64,000 nucleotides of DNA, taken from contig NZ_NOXU01000032.1 of NCBI RefSeq assembly GCF_002251795.1, positions 434,001 to 498,000 on the forward strand, read 5' to 3'. Within the stretch, counting starts at the first letter, position 1. Every line of letters begins with the position of its first letter. The position numbers were made by a program, and so were the translations under genes. Below, in pieces: positions 25,454-33,732 of this stretch. The stretch is from Niveispirillum lacus. Its GTDB lineage: Bacteria; Pseudomonadota; Alphaproteobacteria; Azospirillales; Azospirillaceae. The notes under the pieces are model-generated. The model saw only the letters and a list, made by a program, of their open reading frames with translations. It did no database searches and had not been told where the DNA came from.

Positions 25454-25975
25454 ATGGTACAGAACTGGAAAGAAGTCGGCCCCAACCGCTACCGCGAGAC
25501 CTTTGGGCGCTATTTCGAGGATTTCCATGTCGGCGATATCTATGAGCATCGCCCCGGCAAGACGGTCACCGAATATGACAACCACCTGTTCACGCTGCTG
25601 ACGCTGAACACCCATCCCATGCATTTCGATGCCGAATTCGCCAAGGCCAGCGAGTTCAAGCAGAACCTGGTGGTCAGTCCCTATACGCTGGCCCTGCTGA
25701 TCGGCATGAGCGTGACGGATGTCAGTCAGAAAGCCATCGCCAATCTGGGCATGGACGAGGTGAAGTTCAGCGCCCCCGTCTTTCATGGCGACACGCTGTA
25801 TGGCGAAAGCGAAGTGCTGGCCAAGCGCGTCTCGGAAAAGCGGCCCAACCAGGGCATCGTCACCATTCGCACACAGGGTAAGAATCAGAACGGCGTCACC
25901 GTCTGTTCGTTCAAGCGCAACATGCTGATCCCCTTCCGTGGCCATGCCGTGGAAGACCGGGTCGAACATTACTGA
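25454..25975 (+). CDS. MaoC-family hydratase, mesaconyl/itaconyl-CoA hydratase-like
   Basis: 173 residues of single hot-dog fold with HVGDIYEHRPGKTVTEYDNHLFTLLTLNTHPMHFDAEFA. In classical R-hydratases the pocket motif has Asp five residues before the His; here that position is Asn in LNTHPMH, a pattern I associate with the mesaconyl-CoA-type group found beside CitE-like lyases. It begins 11 bases after the lyase gene and is followed by an acyl-CoA dehydrogenase, the same order of functions as in leucine/itaconate-linked operons of mycobacteria. It would hydrate a branched enoyl-CoA. Confidence 0.88.
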   Translation: MVQNWKEVGPNRYRETFGRYFEDFHVGDIYEHRPGKTVTEYDNHLFTLLTLNTHPMHFDAEFAKASEFKQNLVVSPYTLALLIGMSVTDVSQKAIANLGMDEVKFSAPVFHGDTLYGESEVLAKRVSEKRPNQGIVTIRTQGKNQNGVTVCSFKRNMLIPFRGHAVEDRVEHY

Positions 25976-25997
25976 TCGCATGCGGGAGCCAACAGAT

Positions 25998-27197
25998 ATG
26001 AGCAGCACGCCCCACCCCGGTATCCATCCCGATGATGAAGCCGCCATCCTGGACAGTATCGAACGCTGGCTGGCCCGCGAGGTTCGCCCCGTGGCGGACA
26101 AGCTGGAACATGATGATATCTATCCGATCCAGTTGGTCGAACAGATGAAGGACCTGGGCCTGTTCGGCGCCACCATCAGCCCCGAATATGGCGGTCTGGG
26201 CCTGCCGGCCAAAACCTATACCCGCATCGTCAGCCTGATCGCTGAAACCTGGATGTCGCTGACCGGCATCTTCAACAGCCATATCATGATGGCGACGGTG
26301 GTGGAAAAGTTCGGGACCGAAGCCCAGAAGCATTATTGGCTGCCCAAATTCTGTTCCGGCGAGATCCGTGGCGGTCTGGGCCTGACGGAGGCCGATGCCG
26401 GCACTGACCTGCAGGCCATTCGCACCCGCGCCACCCGCACGGATCGGGGCACCTATATCGTCAATGGTACCAAGACCTGGATCTCCAACGGGATCGAGGG
26501 CGGGGCCGTGGCGCTGCTGGTCAAGACCGACCCCGACGCACAGCCACGCCACAAGGGCATGACCATGCTGATCGCGCCCAAGGTCGATCCCGACACGGGC
26601 AGGCGCTACGAAGGTTTCCGCACCGGCAAGAAGCTGGAGAAGATGGGCTATAAGGGCATCGACAGTGCCGAGCTGATCTTTGAGGATTATGAGCTGGATG
26701 CTGAACGCCATCTGGTGGGTGGTATCGAGGGCAAGGGGTTCCATATGGCTGTGGGGGGTCTGGAACTGGGCCGGATCAACATTGCCGCCCGTGCCGTCGG
26801 CATTGCGCGCCGGGCACTGAAGGAAAGCGTGGCCTATGCCCAGACCCGCAAAACCTTTGGCAAGCCCATCGGGGAACATCAGGCCATCCAGTTGAAGCTG
26901 GGCGAAATGGCCACCAAGGTGCGGGCCGCCGAGCTGCTGGTCCAGGATGCGGCAGGCGCCTATGATCGAGGTGAGCGCTGCGACATGGAAGCCGGTATGG
27001 CCAAATATTTCGCCTCCGAAACGGGGGTCGAGGTCACACTGGAGGCCATGCGTATCTTTGGCGGTTACGGCTATTCCAAGGAATACCCGATTGAGCGCCT
27101 TTATCGCGACGCGCCCCTGATGTGCATTGGTGAAGGCACCAATGAGATGCAGCGCATCATCATCGCCAAGCAGATGATCGCCCGCCATCCGGTGTGA
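25998..27197 (+). CDS. Acyl-CoA dehydrogenase
   Basis: 399 residues from the ATG at 25998; an ATG at 25980 is possible. FAD-dependent fold: GLGLTEADAGTDLQAIRTRA near residue 130, TKTWISNG, the helical domain ARAVGIARRALKESVAYAQTRKTFGKPIGEHQAIQLKL, and IFGGYGYSKEYPIERLYRDA followed by IGEGTNEMQR, whose Glu is at the usual catalytic-base position. It is third in the CitE/MaoC operon and would introduce the double bond that MaoC hydrates. The substrate is probably a short branched acyl-CoA such as a methylsuccinyl-CoA-type ester, by context only. Confidence 0.92.
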   Translation: MSSTPHPGIHPDDEAAILDSIERWLAREVRPVADKLEHDDIYPIQLVEQMKDLGLFGATISPEYGGLGLPAKTYTRIVSLIAETWMSLTGIFNSHIMMATVVEKFGTEAQKHYWLPKFCSGEIRGGLGLTEADAGTDLQAIRTRATRTDRGTYIVNGTKTWISNGIEGGAVALLVKTDPDAQPRHKGMTMLIAPKVDPDTGRRYEGFRTGKKLEKMGYKGIDSAELIFEDYELDAERHLVGGIEGKGFHMAVGGLELGRINIAARAVGIARRALKESVAYAQTRKTFGKPIGEHQAIQLKLGEMATKVRAAELLVQDAAGAYDRGERCDMEAGMAKYFASETGVEVTLEAMRIFGGYGYSKEYPIERLYRDAPLMCIGEGTNEMQRIIIAKQMIARHPV

Positions 27198-27222
27198 TTG
27201 ATCCTGATCATTCATTCCTACC

Positions 27223-27250
27223 CGCCTTCCCGGCGAAAGCCGGGAAGGCG
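27223..27250. repeat. REP-like 12-bp hairpin with GAAA loop
   Basis: CGCCTTCCCGGC, loop GAAA, GCCGGGAAGGCG: a perfect 12-base stem in the 97-base gap between the acyl-CoA dehydrogenase and the next CoA-transferase. There is no T-tract. It looks like the palindromic dispersed units common between alphaproteobacterial genes and could attenuate or stabilise the operon transcript. Confidence 0.6.
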
Positions 27251-27294
27251 ATAAAAGGCGGCAATTCCAGCCCCTTCCCCAACGGAGCCCCCCC

Positions 27295-28425
27295 ATGACC
27301 CGCCCCTTGTCCGGCGTCCGCGTGATCGCGGTGGAACAATATGGTGCTGGCCCCTATGGCAGCATGCTGCTGGCCGATCTGGGGGCCACGGTGATCAAGG
27401 TGGAAAACGCCGCAACAGGCGGGGACGTCTCCCGCGCCACGGGGCCGCATTTCCTGGGCGATGGCGACAGCCAGTTCTTCCAGACCTTTTCCAAGGGCAA
27501 GCAATCGGCCAGCATCGACCTGAAAAGCCCGGATGGCCGGGCCGCCTTTAACGCGTTGTTGGCTGGTTCGGACGCCCTGATCAACAATCTGCGCGGTGAC
27601 CAGCCGAGAAAGCTGGGCCTGACCTATGACGCGGTGAAGGCGATCAATCCGCGTCTGGTCTGCGCGCACCTGTCGGCCTATGGCCGGGGTAACAGCCGGG
27701 AAACCTGGCCCGGCTATGATTACCTGATGCAGGCCGAAGCCGGGTTCATGGGACTGTCGGGGGAACCGGATGCGCCACCGACACGGCTGGGCGTGTCGAT
27801 GGTCGATTTCATGACGGGCACCATGATGGCGTTCGGCACCGTGTCGGCCATTCTGGGCGCCAGGGCCACGGGTATCGGTTGCGACGTGGATGTCGCCTTG
27901 TTCGATACGGCCCTGCACCAGCTCTCCTATCCCGCCACCTGGTATCTGAATGCCGGTGACCAGGTGACACGCCTGCCACGCGGCGCGCATCCGTCCATCG
28001 CCCCCAGCCAGTCTTTCAAGACACGTGATGGCTGGGCCATGCTGATGTGCCAGACCCCGAAATTCTGGGAGGAATTCTGCCGCCGCGCGGGCCGCGCCGA
28101 CCTGCTGGACCGTCCGGAATTCAAGGATATCCCGGCCCGCCGGGACAACCGGCAATTGCTGTCCGACACGCTGGACGCGTTGCTGTCCACAAGAACCACG
28201 GCGGAATGGTTGTCGATCCTGGGCGGGCATGTGCCGTTCGCCCCCATCACCAATCTGGATCAGGCACTGGATAATCCGTTTGTGGGGGAGATTGGCATGG
28301 TGGAAACGGTTGACCATCCGGACGCGGCCGGCGGCAGCCTGCGCCTGCTCTCATCCCCCATCCGCATCAATGGCGAAAGGCCCAGGGGCGTGCGTGCCCC
28401 CAAATTGGGGGAAATGGCCGAATGA
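27295..28425 (+). CDS. CaiB/BaiF family III CoA-transferase
   Basis: 376 residues. Family III signature at the N-terminus (GVRVIAVEQYGAGPYGSMLLADLGATVIKVE), FSKGKQSASIDLKSPDGRAAFNALLAGSDALINNLRGD with the expected acidic active-site region in the middle, and a C-terminal domain ending GVRAPKLGEM. These enzymes move CoA between acyl-CoA and a free acid. It follows the acyl-CoA dehydrogenase across a hairpin and overlaps the next CoA-transferase gene by ATGA. Substrate unknown. Confidence 0.93.
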   Translation: MTRPLSGVRVIAVEQYGAGPYGSMLLADLGATVIKVENAATGGDVSRATGPHFLGDGDSQFFQTFSKGKQSASIDLKSPDGRAAFNALLAGSDALINNLRGDQPRKLGLTYDAVKAINPRLVCAHLSAYGRGNSRETWPGYDYLMQAEAGFMGLSGEPDAPPTRLGVSMVDFMTGTMMAFGTVSAILGARATGIGCDVDVALFDTALHQLSYPATWYLNAGDQVTRLPRGAHPSIAPSQSFKTRDGWAMLMCQTPKFWEEFCRRAGRADLLDRPEFKDIPARRDNRQLLSDTLDALLSTRTTAEWLSILGGHVPFAPITNLDQALDNPFVGEIGMVETVDHPDAAGGSLRLLSSPIRINGERPRGVRAPKLGEMAE

Positions 28426-29543
28426 AACTGCAAGGGATCAAGGTTCTGGACCTGTCGGCCTTCCTGCCAGGTCCGCATATGACCATGATGATGGCCGACC
28501 ACGGCGCCGACGTGATCATGGTCGAACCCGCCAACGGCACGGGCGAACCGACGCGGGAGATCGGCCAGAAAACGGGGGACGGGATTACCGTCTGGTTTCG
28601 CAATATCGCACGTGGCAAGCGTTCGGTGGCGTTGAACCTGAAGGACCCGGCCGACCATGCCATCTTCATGGATCTGGCCAAGGACGCCGATGTGGTGGTG
28701 GAGGCGTTCCGCCCCGGCGTGGTCAAACGCCTTGGTGTGGATTACGACGCCGTGCGCGCCATCAATCCCGGCGTGGTCTATTGCTCCATCTCCGCCTTCG
28801 GGCAGACGGGCCGATACGCGCACAAACCTGCCCATGATATGACGGTGCAGGCGCTGGCCGGTCTTGTGGACCTGAATCGGGGTCTGAACGACACGCAACC
28901 GGCCAGCCCGAACATGCCCGTGGCGGACATGGCTGCCAGCCTGATGGCCCTTTCCGGCGTGCTGATGGCGCTGCTGCGTCGTGCCACAACGGGCAAGGGG
29001 GATTATCTGGACCTGTCCATGTTCGATGCCGCCCTGGCCTGGACACCCAATGTCACCGGTCCGGTTTTTGCCGAGGACCGCCACCCGCCCGTCAAGGACA
29101 TGCGCAGCTTCGGCGGCTCGGCCCTGTATCACATCTATGAAACAGCCGACGCGCGTTTCCTGGTGCTGGGCGGATCGGAGATCAAGTTTGCCGAAAACCT
29201 GCTGACCGCACTCGGCCGGCCCGACCTGATCGCCATCGCCAAGAAGCCGCCGGGGCCGGATCAGGAACCGCTGCGGGCGTTTCTCAAAGCCACCTTTGCC
29301 AGCCAAACCCTGGCCGATTGGCAGGAATTCCTGCGCGCGGTTGATTGCTGCTGGGCGCCGGTACGCAGCCTGAAGGATGCGTTTGACGATCCCTTTGTGG
29401 TCGAACGCGGCATGATGCTGACCGATGCGGGCGGCTACCGCCATATCGGTGTGCCCATCCGCTTTGTCGATGAACCAGCACACCCACATTTCGATCTGCC
29501 GGCCTTTGGCGATAAATCGGCCCATTGGCGGCGGGGCGGTTAA
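28422..29543 (+). CDS. CaiB/BaiF family III CoA-transferase
   Basis: 373 residues with LQGIKVLDLSAFLPGPHMTMMMADHGADVIMVEPANGTGE at the start and IARGKRSVALNLKDPADHAIFMDLAKDADVVVEAFRPGVVKRLGVDYDAV, the usual family III core; the acidic residue in the NPGVVYCSISAFGQTG neighbourhood is in place. ATGA overlap with the preceding CoA-transferase makes them a coupled pair, possibly a heteromer or two steps on related acids. Its TAA stop lies in a TTAA shared with the stop of the convergent hydrolase gene. Confidence 0.93.
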   Translation: MKLQGIKVLDLSAFLPGPHMTMMMADHGADVIMVEPANGTGEPTREIGQKTGDGITVWFRNIARGKRSVALNLKDPADHAIFMDLAKDADVVVEAFRPGVVKRLGVDYDAVRAINPGVVYCSISAFGQTGRYAHKPAHDMTVQALAGLVDLNRGLNDTQPASPNMPVADMAASLMALSGVLMALLRRATTGKGDYLDLSMFDAALAWTPNVTGPVFAEDRHPPVKDMRSFGGSALYHIYETADARFLVLGGSEIKFAENLLTALGRPDLIAIAKKPPGPDQEPLRAFLKATFASQTLADWQEFLRAVDCCWAPVRSLKDAFDDPFVVERGMMLTDAGGYRHIGVPIRFVDEPAHPHFDLPAFGDKSAHWRRGG

Positions 29544-30919
29544 TCCCCCGACGCCATGGCGCGCCAGGCCCGATCCAGGATCGGTGCCGCCTTCAGCCAA
29601 TACCAGGTTTCGGCCTGCAACCGCGCGGGGTCTGGCAGCAGCCCGTCGCCGGGCGCAAACAGATGGGCGTCCCGTGCCTGCTGCCAAGCCGCCAGCAGAT
29701 GACCACCGCCTTCTACCGGGCGCAGGTCCGGTGGGGCCGTGGTGTGGCCGGGGTGCAGTGTCAGCCCGCTGACCTGTCCTGGATGCCGTTTGGCCAGGAC
29801 CTGGGCCACCCGCCCCCCATAGCCCCAGCCTTCAACCGCGCCACCGGACCAGCCGCGCGCGGTCAGCAACCCCGCGACCGCATCGGCAACCGCCGTGAGA
29901 TCACCGGGTTCCGCCGCCAGATCGCTGTCGCCCATGCCGGGCAGGTCGGGGGCCAGCCAAGCTCCCTGCGCCGGTGCGGGCAGCAGGGCGCCAGCGCCAC
30001 CCAGATCATGCAGGCGTAACAAAGGTTCTCCCTGCCCGCCGGCCCGCCAGGCCATCCCGTTGGTCACACCACAAGCGTCACAGGCAGGGGCTGGCGGTGC
30101 TGCCACATCAGGCATGTGCTGGCGCAGAAAATCCGTGATCACCCCATAGGCGGCACTGCGGTCCGACGCCGTTGCCACCGCCACCCCGTCGGGCAAGGGC
30201 GGCACTTTGGACAAATAGCGGACCAGCGGATCATCCTGGGCGATGAACAGCAGGGCTGGCACCGACAGGGACGCCATATCCTCGGTTGGGCAGTAAGACA
30301 GGGCGGCCGCGTAACCGACACGGTAAGGGTCGCCCGCCCGCATCAACTCCATGACCTGTGCATGCATCCGGGCCAGATCGGGTTTGGGCCGTGCCAGCCG
30401 GGCCGAGGGTTCGCGCCGATACCACGGGAAAAAGATGCCCTGGTCACGAATACGGTGCCACGCCCAGGCCAGGTGCCCCCCGTCCCATTGCGGCTGAAAG
30501 GGCGGCAGGTAATGGGCCAGGAAATCCTCCCGCTCCTCCTGCCCCATCACCATGAACCCGTCCACCACCACCCCTGTCACCCGGTCGGGATACAGGGCCG
30601 CCACGCGGTTGGCGATACAGGCACCGGTATGGAAGCCATAGAAAGCCGCCTTCTCCAACCCCAGTGCCTGCAACAGGTCGACCATCGCCTGGGCAAACCG
30701 GTCAATGCAGGCCGGGCCATCGGGCAAGGGGTCCGAAAGGCCGAAGCCCGGATGATCCGGAGCGATGACGGTGGCGTAGGGCGCCAGCGCCCGCATCAGC
30801 GGCACCAGTTCGGCGCTGTCACGCGGGGACTGGTGCAGGGCCACCACCGCCGGCCCGTTTCCGGTGCGGCGGTAATGGACCAACCGTCCCTCCACCGTGA
30901 TGAAATGCCGTTCGATCAT
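29540..30919 (-). CDS. Two-lobed alpha/beta-hydrolase-fold protein without a canonical nucleophile
   Basis: 459 residues from the ATG at 30919. Residues 5-270 form an alpha/beta hydrolase lobe (VVALHQSPRDSAELVPLMRALA, VIAPDHPGFGLSDPLP), and about 300-450 look like a second, shorter lobe (LAPDLPGMGDSDLA). The nucleophile elbow of lobe 1 is GFHTG with His97 in place of Ser/Asp/Cys; that of lobe 2 is GWGYG with Gly366. It may be a degenerate or unusual hydrolase. It converges on the CoA-transferase with the stop codons overlapping, and has no obvious partner on its own strand. Confidence 0.82.
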   Translation of the reverse strand: MIERHFITVEGRLVHYRRTGNGPAVVALHQSPRDSAELVPLMRALAPYATVIAPDHPGFGLSDPLPDGPACIDRFAQAMVDLLQALGLEKAAFYGFHTGACIANRVAALYPDRVTGVVVDGFMVMGQEEREDFLAHYLPPFQPQWDGGHLAWAWHRIRDQGIFFPWYRREPSARLARPKPDLARMHAQVMELMRAGDPYRVGYAAALSYCPTEDMASLSVPALLFIAQDDPLVRYLSKVPPLPDGVAVATASDRSAAYGVITDFLRQHMPDVAAPPAPACDACGVTNGMAWRAGGQGEPLLRLHDLGGAGALLPAPAQGAWLAPDLPGMGDSDLAAEPGDLTAVADAVAGLLTARGWSGGAVEGWGYGGRVAQVLAKRHPGQVSGLTLHPGHTTAPPDLRPVEGGGHLLAAWQQARDAHLFAPGDGLLPDPARLQAETWYWLKAAPILDRAWRAMASGD

Positions 30920-31189
30920 CGCCGCCGCCCCGCCCTGCTTTGCTCTGCTTACCGGTGATCTTTGACCGCCCGAAAACCGTTGGTCCAGCCAAGCAGTTGG
31001 GAAACCGCACAAACATCAGTTGTGTCACAGGTCCGCACGAATGGGGTGTCGGGGGAACCGGCGGATGAGCAGCCACAAATCCGCGTAGTGGCGATTGACA
31101 ACTGGATGTGAGGCCATAGGCCAGCCTTGGCCTTAAACTACGTATCAACGGGCCGAATAAACGCCCGCAACAGATGGAGGACAGGTGAG
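30920..31189. other. Divergent intergenic region, no clear operator
   Basis: 270 bases between the two-lobed hydrolase and methyltransferase genes. It holds a TTGACA at 31095-31100 that could be a -35 element for the methyltransferase operon, but no convincing -10 at normal spacing. None of the three GntR-type palindromes of the window occurs here. Confidence 0.4.
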
Positions 31190-32419
31190 ATGGACGGTTC
31201 AGGCAAACCCGTTCAGGACCGGGATGCGGCCCTTGTCGCCGCCTATGACGGCCCACCCGATTACCGGGTCGTCGGCCGTCACGGCGTCTTTCCGGACATG
31301 ACGCATGACGAGATCGAACGTTTCAACTTCCTGGCCCATATGAACCGCCATCTGGCCGGGCGCGTCATGCCGGCGGTCAAGAACGCGTTTGAAACGCGGG
31401 TCGCCCCCGGTCAAGTTTTCACCGATCGCCATCAGGTACGCCGCGCCCTGGTCAAGGACCCCTACTGGCAGCTTTGGTCCGCGCTGCGCCGCAACACGAT
31501 GGAAATGCGACAGCAGGCCGGGCGCTGGGTCACCCTGCGCCAGCAGGAGGAACTGGCGGCCCGCGTGGCGGCCCTGACCGATGGCGATCCACGTCTGGTG
31601 CTGGACCCCAACCTGGTTCTGCCCCGTTATGTGTCCTCCATCGACCATCACTGCATGCCCGGCAGCTATCACACCGAATATGGTCCGGGCGACGTGGCCA
31701 ACGCCGCCAATTATGACAGCGGCCTGTTTGCCACCACCGGTGGCATGCTGGGCCGTTATTCCGACGGCGGCGGCCAGGCTGTCGCCCGCTGGGTTGCCCG
31801 AAACCTGCCCGACTTCAAGCCCAGGCGCATCCTGGATATGGGCTGCGGCCTTGGTCACAATGTACTGCCCATCGCCCAGGCTTTCCCCGATGCCGAGATT
31901 GTGGCGGTGGACGTGGGCGCACCCATGCTGCGCTACGGTCTGGCGCGGGCCAAGTCGCTGGGCGTGGAAAACGTGACCTTCGTTCAGGCCAATGTCGAAA
32001 GCCTGCCGCACTTCGCCGATGGCCGTTTCGACTGGGTGCAGACGACCATGTTCCTGCACGAAACCAGCTACAGTTCCATGCAGCGCATCTTCAAGGAGAC
32101 GCATCGCCTGCTGGCACCGGGTGGCATCGTTCTGCATGTAGAACAACCGCAATACAGCCCGGCCATGCCCCTGTTTGAACAGGCGATGCGGGACTGGGAC
32201 GCGTTTTACAACGCCGAACCGTTCTGGACCAAGATGCATGAGGCCGATCTTGACGCCTGGATGGTGCAGGCGGGCTTCACCAAGGAAAGCCTGATCCATG
32301 GCGGCGTCACCGCCGTGGTGGATAAATCCGTCTTCCCCGATGCCGCTGAGGATAGTGGCGAGGATTATGGCCGTAAGGCAGCCTGGCATGTCGTGGGCGC
32401 CCGTAAGGAGGGTGTGTGA
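31190..32419 (+). CDS. Class I SAM-dependent methyltransferase
   Basis: 409 residues from the ATG at 31190, which has GGAGGACAGGTGAG upstream. An N-terminal ~200-residue extension precedes a class I core: SAM motif RRILDMGCGLGHNVLPIAQAFPDAEIVAVDVG near residues 211-240, LPHFADGRFDWVQTTMFLHETS, then a ubiquinone/UbiE-like segment ETHRLLAPGGIVLHVEQP. It is translationally coupled to the next gene by a TGATG overlap. The methyl acceptor is unknown; the N-terminal domain is not recognised. Confidence 0.88.
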   Translation: MDGSGKPVQDRDAALVAAYDGPPDYRVVGRHGVFPDMTHDEIERFNFLAHMNRHLAGRVMPAVKNAFETRVAPGQVFTDRHQVRRALVKDPYWQLWSALRRNTMEMRQQAGRWVTLRQQEELAARVAALTDGDPRLVLDPNLVLPRYVSSIDHHCMPGSYHTEYGPGDVANAANYDSGLFATTGGMLGRYSDGGGQAVARWVARNLPDFKPRRILDMGCGLGHNVLPIAQAFPDAEIVAVDVGAPMLRYGLARAKSLGVENVTFVQANVESLPHFADGRFDWVQTTMFLHETSYSSMQRIFKETHRLLAPGGIVLHVEQPQYSPAMPLFEQAMRDWDAFYNAEPFWTKMHEADLDAWMVQAGFTKESLIHGGVTAVVDKSVFPDAAEDSGEDYGRKAAWHVVGARKEGV

Positions 32420-32772
32420 TGTCGATCCAAATGGCCCTGGCCGGCGCATCGGCCAAACCCACGGGCAAGCGCCCGCATTTCCTGGAAAGCTGGGAAGCAG
32501 AGCGGAGCATGGCGATCGCCCTGTCGCTGGCCGGCGAACTGGTGGTCACGCGCCAGCGTCTGGACACGCTGGAACGGTTGCTGGCTGCCAAGGGCATTGT
32601 CAGCCGCGACGAGATCGAAGGCTTTACGCCGACCAAGGCGGAAGCGGCCGAACGCGGCCTGTGGAACCAGGAATTCCTGGCCCGCGTGCTGCGCGTGGTA
32701 CAACAGGAAGCCGAGGCCCTGACCGCCACCGATGACAGCAGCGAGACGATCGCTGAGGAGCTGGCCCGATGA
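32419..32772 (+). CDS. Small hypothetical protein in methyltransferase/VOC operon
   Basis: 117 residues. It starts one base inside the methyltransferase stop (TGATG) and ends overlapping the VOC gene (ATGA), so all three are coupled. The sequence is largely helical, with a coiled-coil-like ELVVTRQRLDTLERLLAAKGIVSRDEIEGF. No signal peptide or membrane segment, and no family recognised. It probably forms a complex with one of its two partners. Confidence 0.78.
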   Translation: MSIQMALAGASAKPTGKRPHFLESWEAERSMAIALSLAGELVVTRQRLDTLERLLAAKGIVSRDEIEGFTPTKAEAAERGLWNQEFLARVLRVVQQEAEALTATDDSSETIAEELAR

Positions 32773-33653
32773 AGCTTCTGCGTGCCGCCACCCTGACCGT
32801 CACCGACCCCGAGGCGAGTGCCGCCCGCTATGTCGCATGGCTGGATTACAGCCTCGTCGAGCGGGGAACCCTATCCAGCGACCTGGCCGCCGCCTGGGGC
32901 GCGCCGGCCAGCGAAGGCCGAGCCTTTGTCGTCTTGAAGCCCTCCAGCGGAGCGCCGGTCTATCTGCGGTTCGTGGCCGGTGACGCGGTGCGCGAATATC
33001 GCCCCTTGCGCACCTATGGCTGGGCCGCCATCGAGATCTGCGTGCAGGATGTGCTGAAAGTGAATGAGCGGATGCTGAACAGCCCGTTCGAGATCATCGG
33101 TCCCCCGCGCGAGATCGACGGGCTGCCCGCCATCTACCCGATGCAGGTGAAGGGACCGGACGGAGAGATCGTTTATTTGACGCAGATCCGGTCCGACCTG
33201 CCGGCCTTTGACCTGCCACGTGCCGAAAGCCTGATCGACAAACTGTTCATCCTGGTCATGGCCTGTTCGGACATGGACGCCAGCATCGACTGGTTTGAAA
33301 AGGTGGTCGGCCTCAGCCTGGGGCGTAAAATGGACATCGTCTATACGATGCTGGCCAATGCCTTCGATCTGCCGATGGAACAACTGCACACGATCAGCAC
33401 CGTTGTGCATGACCGCGACGTGTTCCTAGAGCTGGATCAATATCCCGACGCCGCCACCCCGCGCCCGGCCCATGCCGGACAATTGCCGCCTGGCATCGCC
33501 ATCTGCACCCTGTCCCACCCTGACCTGTCCAAGGTCAAAGGCGACTGGATCACGCCGCCGACCCGCCGCGACGGCGCGGTCTATGGCGGGCACCTGACCG
33601 GCACGCTCCGCGCACCCGACGGTACCTTGGTGGAACTGGTGCAGTTGGGGTAG
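32769..33653 (+). CDS. VOC-superfamily protein, two VOC units
   Basis: 294 residues, cytosolic, with two glyoxalase-like halves: ATLTVTDPEASAARYVAWLDYSLVERG at the start and ILVMACSDMDASIDWFEKVVGLSLGRKMD in the middle, ending TLRAPDGTLVELVQLG. Tandem VOC proteins include ring-cleavage dioxygenases, but a complete set of metal ligands is not obvious here. Coupled by ATGA to the 117-residue gene. A hairpin terminator follows. Confidence 0.85.
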   Translation: MKLLRAATLTVTDPEASAARYVAWLDYSLVERGTLSSDLAAAWGAPASEGRAFVVLKPSSGAPVYLRFVAGDAVREYRPLRTYGWAAIEICVQDVLKVNERMLNSPFEIIGPPREIDGLPAIYPMQVKGPDGEIVYLTQIRSDLPAFDLPRAESLIDKLFILVMACSDMDASIDWFEKVVGLSLGRKMDIVYTMLANAFDLPMEQLHTISTVVHDRDVFLELDQYPDAATPRPAHAGQLPPGIAICTLSHPDLSKVKGDWITPPTRRDGAVYGGHLTGTLRAPDGTLVELVQLG

Positions 33654-33659
33654 AAGACA

Positions 33660-33687
33660 GGGGGCAGACCGCCACGGGTCCGCCCCC
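33660..33687. terminator. Bidirectional terminator-like hairpin
   Basis: GGGGGC and GACC (33660-33670) pair with GGTC and GCCCCC (33677-33687) with one mismatch, between the convergent VOC gene and HMG-CoA-lyase-like gene. Confidence 0.55.
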
Positions 33688-33732
33688 TCCAGGTGCTGCC
33701 AGCCTGCGCTGAGCCAAAAGGCGCGTTGAAGA

